A DNA stretch of 64,000 nucleotides from Bacteroides ovatus. Lineage in GTDB: Bacteria; Bacteroidota; Bacteroidia; Bacteroidales; Bacteroidaceae. The stretch covers positions 4,030,001 to 4,094,000 of the forward strand of contig NZ_CP012938.1 of NCBI RefSeq assembly GCF_001314995.1. Reading direction: 5' to 3'. Under the pieces are notes generated by a model that had not been told where the DNA came from, did not search any database, and saw only the letters and a program-made list of their open reading frames with translations. This document shows positions 1 to 10,066 of this stretch, piece by piece (the first letter of the stretch is position 1; each line of letters starts with the position of its first letter). The translations under genes and the position numbers were made by a program.

Positions 1-876
1 TACTGGGTGTTGCTCGCTGCCCGTTTTATCTCCGGCTTGCCTCATGGTGCATACTTCGGAGTAGGCTCTATTGTTGCAGAGAAACTAGCCGACAAGGGTA
101 AAGGTTCGGAAGCCGTCTCCATCATGATTGCAGGAATGACCATTGCCAACCTGTTTGGTGTACCTTTGGGCACTTCCCTAAGTACCATGCTTTCCTGGCG
201 TGCCACTTTCTTGCTGGTCGGTATCTGGGGAATTGTTATCCTATATTACATCTGGCGATGGGTTCCGCATGTAGAAGGCTTAAAGGATACCGGCTTTAAA
301 GGACAATTCCGCTTTCTTAGAACTCCGGCTCCGTGGCTGATTCTCGGTGCTACGGCACTAGGTAATGGCGGTGTATTCTGCTGGTATAGCTACATCAATC
401 CGATGCTTACCAATGTGTCCGGCTTCTCCGCTGAAAGCATTACGCCTTTAATGATCCTTGCCGGCTTCGGTATGGTGATGGGAAACCTGATTAGCGGACG
501 TCTCTCCGACCGCTACACCCCCGGAAAAGTAGGGACTGCCGCACAAGCACTTATCTGTATTATGTTATTGCTCATTTTCTTCCTTTCTCCCTATAAATGG
601 GCAGCAGCCCTGTTGATGTGTCTTTGTACGGCAGGACTGTTCGCAGTATCCAGTCCGGAGCAGATATTAATTATCCGCGTATCAAAGGGAGGAGAAATGC
701 TGGGAGCAGCCTGCGTGCAGGTTGCATTCAATCTCGGAAATGCCATCGGTGCTTATGCAGGCGGACTGGCTGTTAGTGGTGGATACCGTTATCCGGCTCT
801 GGCGGGTGTACCATTTGCTCTAATTGGATTTACTTTATTCTTGATTTTTTATAAGAAATATCAGGCAAAATACTAA
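1..876 (+). CDS. MFS transporter, AraJ-like drug/sugar exporter (5' truncated)
   Basis: C-terminal 291 residues of a major facilitator superfamily permease. The frame is open from base 1 (codons Tyr-Trp before the GTG at 7), so the gene starts outside the window and the GTG is not the real start. The visible part begins in the loop after an early helix (RFISGLPHGAYFGVG) and holds about nine hydrophobic segments, ending in a short basic tail (KKYQAKY). The motif GRLSDRYTPGKVG is the second-half copy of the MFS loop motif G-x-L-S-D-R. The sequence resembles AraJ-type DHA1 exporters of the inner membrane, which use the proton gradient to expel sugars or drugs. The substrate cannot be read from the sequence. 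Confidence 0.85.
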   Translation, partial: YWVLLAARFISGLPHGAYFGVGSIVAEKLADKGKGSEAVSIMIAGMTIANLFGVPLGTSLSTMLSWRATFLLVGIWGIVILYYIWRWVPHVEGLKDTGFKGQFRFLRTPAPWLILGATALGNGGVFCWYSYINPMLTNVSGFSAESITPLMILAGFGMVMGNLISGRLSDRYTPGKVGTAAQALICIMLLLIFFLSPYKWAAALLMCLCTAGLFAVSSPEQILIIRVSKGGEMLGAACVQVAFNLGNAIGAYAGGLAVSGGYRYPALAGVPFALIGFTLFLIFYKKYQAKY

Positions 877-931
877 ATAACTAGTAAAAGCTGCCCTACT
901 TTCTGCTGCAAGATAAAATTCACTTTAAAGT

Positions 932-963
932 CTTGTAGAATTATATTTTTACTCATACTTTTG
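932..963 (+). promoter_or_regulatory. Bacteroides sigma-ABfr promoter for the TPR regulator
   Basis: TTG at 933-935 is followed after 20 bases by TACTTTTG at 956-963, fitting the Bacteroides -33/-7 pattern TTTG-N19-21-TAnnTTTG. The ATG of the downstream gene lies 23 bases later. Confidence 0.6.
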
Positions 964-986
964 TAAGGTCTGTTAAGTCTTGATAA

Positions 987-2615
987 ATGGGAATGAGGAA
1001 AGATACACTTATCACAATTATTATGGGAGTAATTAGTATATTTACTTCTTGTAATCCGCATCCCAATCTATCAAAGGCTGACCAACTAATAAATTTTTAT
1101 CCTGATAGTTCCCTGACATATTTGAAAGCTATCCAGCATCCTGAAAATATGTCCCCAAAGGATTATGCAAAATGGTGCCTATTAGTAGCTCAAGCAAAAT
1201 ATAACAATGCTCAAAGCTTAGTTCCGGACTCATTTGTTTTTAAAGCTTTTGATTATTTTTCCAAAGACACATCCGACCCGATACTAACAGCAAGAACATA
1301 TTTTTATACTGCACTTATCAGTAAAGAAATAAGAAACATAGAAGAAGCTGCTCAATACTTATTAAAAGCAAGAGATTTCGCGGAGAAAGCAAATGACTAC
1401 AATCTAGCATTCAAAATTTCCCATGACTTGTGCGACATCTACTCTAAACAAGGATTATTTGATTATAAGTTAACAGAGGCATGGAGAGGATATAATTATG
1501 CACAGATTTCTAAAGATAGTCTGTCTATTTATTATGCATTGGCAGATCTGGGACATGCTTATTCTACCAAAGAGCAAATCGATAGCGCACTTTATTTTTT
1601 CGAAAAGGCATTCCCTATTGCTCAAAAAGTACATCCCAAAGCCACCTCTTCTGCTTTAAACGATATATGTTATGCATATATAAATAAAAAAGATTATATT
1701 TCCGCACTAAAAATCTGCAATGAGGCCATTGCATGTGAAAAGGATTCAATTGACCGATATAACAATTACATTATCAAAGGAGTAATCTTTCAAGATATAC
1801 AACAATATGATTCTGCTATCCATTATTTTACCCTAAGTAGTAAAAACCAATATATATATGCAAAAGCACTCAGTTATAGCTATCTGGGAGAAATTTATGA
1901 AAAAAAAGGGAACATTCTTAAAGCGTTAGAATTTATCAAAACCTATGAACTATTAAGAGATTCAATAGAAGATCAAAACCAAAGCGTGGCAATTATTAAA
2001 ATGCAGAATCTATTTCAAAACGAAAAACTGCAGAAAAACAACAAAGAACTATCTAAAAAGATGGAAGAAATTAGTTCTCTTGTATATAAAATAAGTGCAA
2101 TTGCAGCTTTCGCGTTACTAATTACAGGATTATGCTACTTCATAACCTACAAAAAGAAGAGTGAACGTATACGAAAACAAGAAAGAGAAATATCTCAAGC
2201 CAAAGATAAACTACAACAGCAAGCTATAGAAAATCTTCAAAAAGAAGAAAAACTATCTTCACTACAAGCAGACTTTTTACGCAGATTAGTGGCTATCAAC
2301 ATTCCATCTCTAAATAATAAAGCAAACGATCTCGTTATCAAACTTTCTAATGAGGATTTTGCTAATCTGGAAAAAGATATTAATGCTACTTTTGATCAAT
2401 TTACAGTAAGACTAAAGAAAGAATATCCACTACTCGACAAAAATGAAATTCAGTTCTGCTGTTTAATAAAAATACAATTAGATTTAAATACCCTTGCCAA
2501 TATCTACTGCAGAAGTAAAGCTGCAATTAGCAAAAGAAAACTTAGAATCAAACAAGAAAAACTAAACATTACAGATAAAAACATCTCTTTAGATGATTTT
2601 ATTCAAAGATTCTGA
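987..2615 (+). CDS. Membrane-bound TPR protein with C-terminal DNA-binding-like domain; probable local regulator
   Basis: A 542-residue protein. The N-terminus carries a signal sequence ending in a lipobox-like IFTSC (Cys22). Residues about 30-350 are helical tetratricopeptide-like repeats (for example DSALYFFEKAFPIAQKV and AKALSYSYLGEIYEKKGN). A single membrane helix follows at about 369-388, then a charged coiled coil (about 390-430), and a C-terminal region (about 485-528) with helix-turn-helix character: LNTLANIYCRSKAAISKRKL. This layout of periplasmic TPRs, one membrane helix and a cytoplasmic DNA-binding tail is common beside Bacteroidetes outer-membrane operons. It directly precedes the fimbrillin/SusCD operon in the same direction with a 284-bp gap holding duplicated sites, so it probably controls that operon. 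The second ATG (993) is an alternative start. Confidence 0.65.
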   Translation: MGMRKDTLITIIMGVISIFTSCNPHPNLSKADQLINFYPDSSLTYLKAIQHPENMSPKDYAKWCLLVAQAKYNNAQSLVPDSFVFKAFDYFSKDTSDPILTARTYFYTALISKEIRNIEEAAQYLLKARDFAEKANDYNLAFKISHDLCDIYSKQGLFDYKLTEAWRGYNYAQISKDSLSIYYALADLGHAYSTKEQIDSALYFFEKAFPIAQKVHPKATSSALNDICYAYINKKDYISALKICNEAIACEKDSIDRYNNYIIKGVIFQDIQQYDSAIHYFTLSSKNQYIYAKALSYSYLGEIYEKKGNILKALEFIKTYELLRDSIEDQNQSVAIIKMQNLFQNEKLQKNNKELSKKMEEISSLVYKISAIAAFALLITGLCYFITYKKKSERIRKQEREISQAKDKLQQQAIENLQKEEKLSSLQADFLRRLVAINIPSLNNKANDLVIKLSNEDFANLEKDINATFDQFTVRLKKEYPLLDKNEIQFCCLIKIQLDLNTLANIYCRSKAAISKRKLRIKQEKLNITDKNISLDDFIQRF

Positions 2616-2626
2616 AATATCCCTCC

Positions 2627-2745
2627 TTACATTAACATCTATTCATAATAAAAGGATTTAATTGCCATTTGTCCAATGGTAATCTATACCTATTTACATT
2701 AACACATTAATTATTAGCGATTTATATAATATCTATTGTCCAATG
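2627..2745. repeat. Tandem bipartite direct repeat upstream of the fimbrillin/SusCD promoter
   Basis: TTACATTAACA occurs at 2627-2637 and 2694-2704. TTGTCCAATG occurs at 2669-2678 and 2736-2745. Both boxes repeat at the same 67-bp offset, while the bases between them have diverged. The last box ends five bases before the -33 TTTG of the promoter. The retained boxes in a diverged background suggest protein-binding sites, perhaps for the TPR regulator encoded just upstream. Confidence 0.6.
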
Positions 2746-2750
2746 CTTTT

Positions 2751-2782
2751 TTTGTATTCATAAATCATATTCCATAACTTTG
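2751..2782 (+). promoter_or_regulatory. Bacteroides-type promoter of the fimbrillin/SusCD operon
   Basis: TTTG at 2751-2754, 20 bases, then TAACTTTG at 2775-2782, an exact fit to the Bacteroides consensus. The first gene starts at 2900, leaving a leader of about 110 bases that is very A/T rich. Confidence 0.75.
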
Positions 2783-2899
2783 CAATATCAAACGTAAGCA
2801 AAATCAGATTCTATAATAACATCTTGATTAAACTATTAATATATAATATAAAATGTGATATAGCAAGAAAATCAATATTAATTATTTAAAACTAGAATT

Positions 2900-5026
2900 A
2901 TGAAGAACCTAATTTGGCTTAGCGCATATCTTATCATAAGCGCAATTTTCAGTTCTTGTTCAAAAGACGACGAAAACACCTCTATTATTCCGGAAGGAGA
3001 AAAAACAAATGTAAATGTATCATTAAATATTGCTCCTATCAACGCAATGGGAACCAATATAAATGATAACAGAACTTCTATTGAAAACTTTTGGTTATTA
3101 GAATTCGATCAACAAGGTAAAAATGTTGCAGTTATAAAAGAACTACGATTCAGTATCAACTCTGCAGAAACAGTAGAATTAGTAGCAGGGGCTAATATGA
3201 AACTGGTAGTAATTGCTAATGTAGATAAAAGCATTGTTTTCCAATTAGGAAAACAAAACTATGAAGCACTAAAGAATACTATTTATACATTACCAGTCAA
3301 TTCATCTAACGCAATTCCGCTAGTAGGAGAGCAAGTAGTTTCTATTACCAAAGAAAATCAGACATTAGATGCTATCACATTAGAACGAATTGCAGCTGAA
3401 GTAAAATTCACTATCAATAATACCTCTTCTGATTTCCAGTTAACTTCCATAGCATTAAAGAATATATATAAAATGTATTACTTTAGTAAGGGAACAATAT
3501 CTCAAAGTAATATTGCAGACTATAGTGAAATCCCATGTACTATCGGTGAAGAAAATTATACCCATTACATAGCTGAGAACCTGATGGGAACAAATTCTAG
3601 TATCACAACAGACAAAGACAAGGTAACAGATAAACTAGCGACTTTCATTGAAATTGTTGGTGAAAGAATGAGTGAAGGCAATAAAGAAATAGCAACTTTC
3701 AAAATGTTCATTGGGAAAAATGAAAAAGATTTCAATGTAACAAGAAATAATGCATATAATTACAATATTAATCTTAATCTGGCAGATGCCAGTGATAAAC
3801 GCATCACTATTGAAAAGATTCCATTAGAAGGCATTGCAGCTGAAGCTAACTGCTATATACTGAATCCAAATTCAGAACATGAGCTACTGGTTCCTGTGAA
3901 ACGAGTAAATGCATTTTGGGGAACAGAAGAAGGCGGCTTCAAAACAGATCATATGTTGAATGACGGAAACAACCAAGGAAAAGTAACTAAATGGGTTGCC
4001 CGTATCATAACAAAAGATAGTTCTAAGGAATTACTGAAATTCACCACCCAACAAGGAAGCTCCGCCAATGATTATATAGGAATCAAACCTACAGGAAACG
4101 AAGGTAATGTATTAATAGGAATCTACGACGCAACAGCAGGAGAACCTGCACAAGACGCTAAACCATTATGGAGCTGGCACATTTGGATTACAGATTATAA
4201 TCCGGGAGGAGATATTAATGGAATAATTCCTGCAATTTCTCAAAACCCAGGAAAAGCAGATGTTACAGGAGGAGCTATCTACCGTTTTGGGGGAGTTGAT
4301 AACAATCAAACGAAAGATGGATCCACACAGGCAATGATGGATCGTAACTTAGGCGCACTAAGTGCAACACCAACTGACGGTGCGAAAACGATCGGTATGT
4401 ATTATCAATGCGGTCGAAAGGATCCGATAATGACTGATTGGAGCCAAATCACTAAGTTAGGAACCAGCTCTTTAGGGGGAGACGTTTACTCCATTCATAT
4501 CAAAACAGCAAAAGGTCCCGTATCTAAAGAAACAGCTGTGAAAAACCCGGATACCTATTTCTTGGGAGATGCAGACCATTTTACTTATAAAGATTGGTTA
4601 ATTGAAGGCAGCGGTAGTACTGAACTATGGTACAAAAAGAGTGATGAAAAAACCAAAACACTATACGATCCATGTCCGGCAGGCTGGAGAGTGCCTTATA
4701 AGATGAACACTTATGGTGAAATAAACGGAGAAGATGTTGACAATGGTATTTATCTTTGCCCTAATATCTCCATAAAAATATTTTACCCGTTTGGCGGACA
4801 TTTAAATGCCATTACCGGTCAATATCCGGGAGGAAGTTTGTTTGAATACAAAACTGCACAAAATGGTTGGCTGGGCAGTTATCCGGACAATCCTAATAAT
4901 GCCTATAGTTATCATATATTCTCTGCAGCATTAGTAGACGAATATGACGGACCATTCTATCCCATCATGCCTAACAATGCAGACGGCAGATACTTAGGTT
5001 ATAGCGTACGTTGTGTAAAAGAATAA
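2900..5026 (+). CDS. Fimbrillin-like surface lipoprotein with C-terminal FISUMP-like domain
   Basis: A 708-residue lipoprotein with signal peptide and lipobox IFSSC (Cys20). The N-terminal half (about 30-300) reads as a Mfa/FimB-type fimbrillin fold: beta-rich, with LERIAAEVKFTI matching the conserved core of fimbrillin proteins. A middle segment (AEANCYILNP then LWSWHIWITDYNPGG, about 318-440) is the domain often following fimbrillin modules in Bacteroides. The last third contains MMDRNLGA, GMYYQCGRKDP and YDPCPAGWRVP, hallmarks of the Fibrobacter succinogenes major paralogous (FISUMP-like) domain. It is the first gene of an operon with SusC/SusD, 21 bases before susC, so it more likely acts as a surface-exposed binding partner or tip-like adhesin than as a fimbrial shaft subunit. 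Confidence 0.7.
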   Translation: MKNLIWLSAYLIISAIFSSCSKDDENTSIIPEGEKTNVNVSLNIAPINAMGTNINDNRTSIENFWLLEFDQQGKNVAVIKELRFSINSAETVELVAGANMKLVVIANVDKSIVFQLGKQNYEALKNTIYTLPVNSSNAIPLVGEQVVSITKENQTLDAITLERIAAEVKFTINNTSSDFQLTSIALKNIYKMYYFSKGTISQSNIADYSEIPCTIGEENYTHYIAENLMGTNSSITTDKDKVTDKLATFIEIVGERMSEGNKEIATFKMFIGKNEKDFNVTRNNAYNYNINLNLADASDKRITIEKIPLEGIAAEANCYILNPNSEHELLVPVKRVNAFWGTEEGGFKTDHMLNDGNNQGKVTKWVARIITKDSSKELLKFTTQQGSSANDYIGIKPTGNEGNVLIGIYDATAGEPAQDAKPLWSWHIWITDYNPGGDINGIIPAISQNPGKADVTGGAIYRFGGVDNNQTKDGSTQAMMDRNLGALSATPTDGAKTIGMYYQCGRKDPIMTDWSQITKLGTSSLGGDVYSIHIKTAKGPVSKETAVKNPDTYFLGDADHFTYKDWLIEGSGSTELWYKKSDEKTKTLYDPCPAGWRVPYKMNTYGEINGEDVDNGIYLCPNISIKIFYPFGGHLNAITGQYPGGSLFEYKTAQNGWLGSYPDNPNNAYSYHIFSAALVDEYDGPFYPIMPNNADGRYLGYSVRCVKE

Positions 5027-5047
5027 ATCACCAAAGAAAACAGGTAC

Positions 5048-8000
5048 ATGAATAAACACATTATTCTATTATTTATCATATTGTGCATTGGCCTTACAAG
5101 GGCCAGTGCACAACATAGTATTACTGGTAAGGTGCTAGATGCTACTAACCAAGAACCTATCCCATTTGCCAGTGTTACTATAAAGAACGTCAAGAGCGGA
5201 ACAACTACGGACAATAATGGAAATTTTACCTTGAAGGTCAATAATAACGATATCCTTATCGTCAGTTTTATGGGATACGAGACTAAAGAGGTTAACATTG
5301 GAACACAAAAGAAAGTAACGATATTATTATCAGAATCTTCTGTTTTATTGGATGCGGTAGTAGTCACCGGGTTTCAGAATCTTAAAAAAACAACCTTTAC
5401 CGGCTCTTCCGTTAAAATCAAAGCTGATGATATTAATTTGCCCGGTGAAACAGACATAAGCCGTATGCTGGAAGGCAAAGCAGCCGGAGTATCTATTCAG
5501 AATGTATCGAGTACCTTTGGTAGTGCCCCCAAAATACGTGTACGTGGTGCCACGTCTATCAATGGAGAAAACAAACCTTTGTGGGTAGTAGATGGAATCG
5601 TATTAGAAGATGTGGTAAATGTATCCAACGACCAACTAGCAAGCGGTGACCCTACCACCCTGTTAGGCTCCTCCGTAGCAGGTATCAATACTAACGATAT
5701 CGAAACAATTGACGTATTAAAAGATGCTGCTGCAACAGCATTATATGGAGCCAGAGCTATGAATGGAGTAGTTGTAATTACGACTAAAAGAGGAAAAGAA
5801 GGAAAACCACGTATTCATTATAGCGGAAACTACACAGTACGGACCAAACCACGTTATTCTGAATTCAATATTATGAATTCAGCCGATCAAATGTCTGTGT
5901 ATGCAGAAATGGAACGAAAAGGTTTATTAACTTCGGACATTGTAAATAACCAGTCTTCCGGTATTTATGGAATCATGTATAATAGAATCAACACATGGGA
6001 TGAATCAAAGCAACAATACCTTTTAGAAAATACATATGCAGCCCGTCACAACTTTTTAATGGAACACGCAGCAGCTAATACAGACTGGTTTGATCTGCTA
6101 TTTACCAATTCCATAATGAATGAACATACATTAAGTGTATCAAGTGGTTCACAAAAGTCGAAATCCTACATTTCATTAGGCTTTTTGAACGATCCGGGAT
6201 GGACTGTTGCCGACAAAGTGAATCGAATCACAATGAACTTCCGAAATGACTACCAGCTAAATGACAAAATCGGATTTAGTTTTCAAACGGTAGGTTCTGT
6301 CAGAATGCAGAACGCTCCCGGTTCATTAAGTCGTTCCAGTGACGTTGTAAGTGGTATTTCCTCACGTAATTTTGACATAAATCCGTTCAATTATGCATTA
6401 AACACAAGCCGTGCATTACGAGCATACGACTCAAATGGAGAACGGGAATATTATACACTCAACTTTGCCCCATTCAATATTTTAGAAGAACTCGATAATA
6501 ACTATATTAAATTGAATGTGATAGATTTAAAAGCCCAAGCCGAATTTAACTGGCAAATTTTTAAAGGATTAAAATACAATTTTACCGGAGCTATCCGCTA
6601 TGTACGTTCAAAGCAAGAGCATGAAATACACGAAAATTCTAATATGGCAAATGCTTATCGTGCAGCTGGCAATTCTACCATTCGAGAAAACAATCCCTAC
6701 CTCTACAAGGACCCTAGTGATCCGTCAGCCGAACCGATTGTTGTTCTCTCTAAAGGGGGATTCTATAATACTGCCGAAAACTTATTATTAAATTATGATA
6801 TAAGAAACTCTGTTAGTTTCAGCAAAATATGGAATGAGAAACATGAGTTCAACGCATTATTAGGACAACAAATCAAATATTCCGATAGACAAACGAACAG
6901 CAACACCGGCTACGGATTCCAATATGACATGGGAGGCACTGTTAGTATGAACTATCTTATAATGAAACAAATGATCGAGCAAAATTTTGATTATTATTCA
7001 AGAGCTTTGACATACGATCGTTTTGCCGCTTTTTATGCAAATGTTGATTACACCTATGACAGACGATATTCCATTTCCGGAACAGTACGGTATGACGGCT
7101 CCAACACAATGGCAAATTCCAGTTCAGCCCGCTGGCTGCCTACCTGGAATATCAGTGGGAAATGGAATATAGGTAATGAAGCGTTTATGAAAGATTTTGT
7201 CTGGCTGGATGCATTAGCGCTACGTGCCGGCGTTGGATTAACAGCCAGTATGCCTCCATTATCAAATGCAACACCCATTTTTATAAATTCCAATACTACG
7301 CGACCAAGTACGGACATCGAATCAGGCATTGAAATTTACACATTAGGTAATTCTGATTTGACATGGGAAAAGAGTTATCAATCTAATTTTGGTTTTGATG
7401 CCACTTTCCTTAAAGGAAGACTCGACTTCTCTTTTGACTATTTTATCCGAAACAGTTTCGACTTGTTAAGTGTAATAAAAGTCTCCGGAATTGGAGGAGA
7501 AAGATATAAATGGGCCAATAGTGCCGACTTAAGCGCCTCCGGTTTCGATATAACATTGTCAGGAAAACCTATTGTAACAAAAGATTTCATGTGGTCAAGT
7601 TCTTTCACTATGGGATATTCCAAAAATGAAATCAAGAATTCAATGCAACAACCACAAATCAACACGTTGGTAGGAATCACAGGAGGAAATAAAAATGGGT
7701 ATCCGGTGAACGGGCTTTTCTCTATACCATTTGCCGGTCTGAATCCGGAAAATGGTGTACCGATGTTCTATGATGAGAATGGTACTATCACCAGTGATAT
7801 CAATTTCCAAAGTACTTCAACAGATTACTTAAAATACGAAGGACCGACAGATCCCAAATATACAGGAGGGTTTAACAATTCCTTTACTTGGAAAGGTATC
7901 TCATTAGATATTTTCTTCACTTTCCAAGCCGGAAATGTAATCCGATTGAATCCTGTATTTAACAGCAGTTATAATGACTCTCAAGCAACCCCCAAAGAGT

Positions 8001-8368
8001 TCTTTAACAGATGGGAATTCAGAGGAGATGAGAAGCATACTAATATCCCTGCAATAGCTGATAAAGATCTGATATCAGATTTGAGCAGTACTTATCCTTA
8101 TTCAGCATACAATTATTCAGATATACGGGTAGCGAAAGGAGATTTCATCCGTCTTAAATCATTATCTGTAGGATATACCATTCCGCAGAAGCTTTTCAAA
8201 TCGTGGAAGTTGTTCTCTGATATTCGTTTACGAGTAACCGGCAAAAACTTATGGTTACTATACTCTGATAAAAAATTGAATGGACAAGACCCTGAATTTG
8301 TCAATACCGGTGGTGTAGCCCAACCGATACAAAAACAAGTTATTTTTTCATTAGATGTCAGTTTCTAA
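5048..8368 (+). CDS. SusC/RagA-family TonB-dependent outer-membrane transporter
   Basis: A 1106-residue protein. A signal peptide ends at about residue 21 (RASAQ). Residues 22-105 form the carboxypeptidase-regulatory-like domain (ITGKVLDATNQEPIPFASV) that precedes SusC plugs. The plug follows, with VVVTGF, RVRGATSI, WVVDGIVLEDV and LKDAAATALYGARAMNGVV. The rest is a beta-barrel ending in an aromatic residue (FSLDVSF). There is no STN domain, so this transporter does not signal through an anti-sigma factor, unlike the one at 43332. It pairs with the SusD-like gene 15 bases downstream. The substrate is unknown; the accompanying metallohydrolase and absence of glycosidases argue against a simple polysaccharide locus. 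Confidence 0.95.
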   Translation: MNKHIILLFIILCIGLTRASAQHSITGKVLDATNQEPIPFASVTIKNVKSGTTTDNNGNFTLKVNNNDILIVSFMGYETKEVNIGTQKKVTILLSESSVLLDAVVVTGFQNLKKTTFTGSSVKIKADDINLPGETDISRMLEGKAAGVSIQNVSSTFGSAPKIRVRGATSINGENKPLWVVDGIVLEDVVNVSNDQLASGDPTTLLGSSVAGINTNDIETIDVLKDAAATALYGARAMNGVVVITTKRGKEGKPRIHYSGNYTVRTKPRYSEFNIMNSADQMSVYAEMERKGLLTSDIVNNQSSGIYGIMYNRINTWDESKQQYLLENTYAARHNFLMEHAAANTDWFDLLFTNSIMNEHTLSVSSGSQKSKSYISLGFLNDPGWTVADKVNRITMNFRNDYQLNDKIGFSFQTVGSVRMQNAPGSLSRSSDVVSGISSRNFDINPFNYALNTSRALRAYDSNGEREYYTLNFAPFNILEELDNNYIKLNVIDLKAQAEFNWQIFKGLKYNFTGAIRYVRSKQEHEIHENSNMANAYRAAGNSTIRENNPYLYKDPSDPSAEPIVVLSKGGFYNTAENLLLNYDIRNSVSFSKIWNEKHEFNALLGQQIKYSDRQTNSNTGYGFQYDMGGTVSMNYLIMKQMIEQNFDYYSRALTYDRFAAFYANVDYTYDRRYSISGTVRYDGSNTMANSSSARWLPTWNISGKWNIGNEAFMKDFVWLDALALRAGVGLTASMPPLSNATPIFINSNTTRPSTDIESGIEIYTLGNSDLTWEKSYQSNFGFDATFLKGRLDFSFDYFIRNSFDLLSVIKVSGIGGERYKWANSADLSASGFDITLSGKPIVTKDFMWSSSFTMGYSKNEIKNSMQQPQINTLVGITGGNKNGYPVNGLFSIPFAGLNPENGVPMFYDENGTITSDINFQSTSTDYLKYEGPTDPKYTGGFNNSFTWKGISLDIFFTFQAGNVIRLNPVFNSSYNDSQATPKEFFNRWEFRGDEKHTNIPAIADKDLISDLSSTYPYSAYNYSDIRVAKGDFIRLKSLSVGYTIPQKLFKSWKLFSDIRLRVTGKNLWLLYSDKKLNGQDPEFVNTGGVAQPIQKQVIFSLDVSF

Positions 8369-8382
8369 ATCATCCTTATACA

Positions 8383-10065
8383 ATGAAGAAAATTAAAATA
8401 TACTTATATATTGGAATCATGTCCTTTTGTACCAGTTGCTCTGACTTTCTGGACAAAGTACCCGACGAACGTACTCAAATAGATTCTCCGGATAAAGTAT
8501 CCGCATTACTAGTAAATGCGTATCCTAAAGTTTCTTATGCGGCTATTGTCAATACCCGTTGTGATTACATAACCGACTTCGGAAGTGTTTACTCTGGTGC
8601 GCAACCAGGAGCATTATTCAGCTTTATGGGTGAAAATTTCTTATGGAAAGACGTGATAGAAGATGGAAATGATTCCTTCGAAAACTTCTGGACAGGATGC
8701 TATGCAGCTATTGCAGTATCTAACCAGGCGCTTATTTCTATCGACGAGTTAGGAACACCTTCAAGCACAATCAATCAAAAGGGAGAAGCACTCATGACCA
8801 GAGCCTTCTCACATTTTTGTCTTGCTTCACTCTTTGCCCAACAATATGACGAATCGACTGCATCGTTATATCCGGGTATTCCTTATGTAGAGAAACCAGA
8901 AACACAGCCAGTAGAACAATATGACCGGGAGACAGTGGCAGATACTTATAGAAAAATCACACAAGATTTTGAGGACAGCTATCCTCTTATGACGGATGGA
9001 AGCATTTATACAGCTCCCAAATATCATTTCAATAAGAAATCAGCTGCCGCCTTTGGTACCCGTCTTTATCTATTAATGAAACAATATGATAAGGTACTTG
9101 AATATGCCAATCAACTCATTTCCATACCGTCACAATTTGAGACATTGACGGATAGTAAAGGAGAACCTCTTAAAAATCAAGATGGTACACCGCAACAGTA
9201 TATCTCAAAAGATGATCCTGCATTTTCGTTTGTAAGCAACAACTTTCATCCTTTTGCAACAACTTACATGGATGCAAGCGGATATATTGAAATGCGTTCG
9301 TATTTCTGCAGTTCTTCCACCAATGCCAATTTATTGATTACAGAAGCATTGTCTTCAATCGCCTGGGGAGAATTACCCTTCTATTCAAGATATGGTTTAT
9401 CTTCTACTGACATTGGCAAGACAATCAATGCAGATAATGTTACAAATGGTATGTGGGCTATTCCCTATTACGGTACATCCAATTTCTACTTCATACCTAA
9501 ATTTACCCAATTTACTAAACAAGAATCTTTAGACGCATCCAACTTTTTGCCGTATGCCAATATTCCTGTTTTGAGAATGGAAGAAGTGTTATTAAACCGT
9601 GCAGAAGCCTACCTAATGCTTAACCAATATGACAAAGCTATCGCTGATCTAAATTTATATGCCAGCCAACGTTTTGTTATAGCAAGAAGCCCAGCATCAA
9701 GCAGATATTATGATTCTAAAGAATTATGTATTACACGCGATAAGATACTCAATTTCTATAAAACCAAACTTAATAATACTGATCACTTTATCAATAAGTA
9801 CAATCAGACAGACTCTTGGAGTGATTTGAAAAAAGGTATCCTACTTGCAATACTTGATTTCAGAAGTATAGAGTTTTATAATGAAGGACTTAGATGGTAT
9901 GATATTGTACGCTGGAATATCCCCGTCACCCATACCCAGGCTAACGGCAGCAAGTCCAGCTTAATGCCGGACGACGACCGAAGGGTACTACAAATTCCGG
10001 AAATGGCAACTATTTCGGGAATAAAACTTAATCCAAGAAATAACGTAAATAATACATGGGAATAA
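8383..10065 (+). CDS. SusD/RagB-family nutrient-binding lipoprotein
   Basis: A 560-residue outer-membrane lipoprotein with lipobox MSFCTSC followed by the typical SusD opening SDFLDKVPDERTQ. The alpha-helical TPR scaffold is visible in GEALMTRAFSHFCLASLFAQQY and MEEVLLNRAEAYLMLNQYDKAI, and the C-terminus has the usual EFYNEGLRWYDIVRW and INPRNN-like ending (LNPRNNVNN). It forms the lid on the preceding SusC barrel and captures substrate at the cell surface. It lies 15 bases after susC and 1 base before the metallohydrolase gene, so the genes are surely co-transcribed. Confidence 0.93.
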   Translation: MKKIKIYLYIGIMSFCTSCSDFLDKVPDERTQIDSPDKVSALLVNAYPKVSYAAIVNTRCDYITDFGSVYSGAQPGALFSFMGENFLWKDVIEDGNDSFENFWTGCYAAIAVSNQALISIDELGTPSSTINQKGEALMTRAFSHFCLASLFAQQYDESTASLYPGIPYVEKPETQPVEQYDRETVADTYRKITQDFEDSYPLMTDGSIYTAPKYHFNKKSAAAFGTRLYLLMKQYDKVLEYANQLISIPSQFETLTDSKGEPLKNQDGTPQQYISKDDPAFSFVSNNFHPFATTYMDASGYIEMRSYFCSSSTNANLLITEALSSIAWGELPFYSRYGLSSTDIGKTINADNVTNGMWAIPYYGTSNFYFIPKFTQFTKQESLDASNFLPYANIPVLRMEEVLLNRAEAYLMLNQYDKAIADLNLYASQRFVIARSPASSRYYDSKELCITRDKILNFYKTKLNNTDHFINKYNQTDSWSDLKKGILLAILDFRSIEFYNEGLRWYDIVRWNIPVTHTQANGSKSSLMPDDDRRVLQIPEMATISGIKLNPRNNVNNTWE

Positions 10066-10066
10066 A

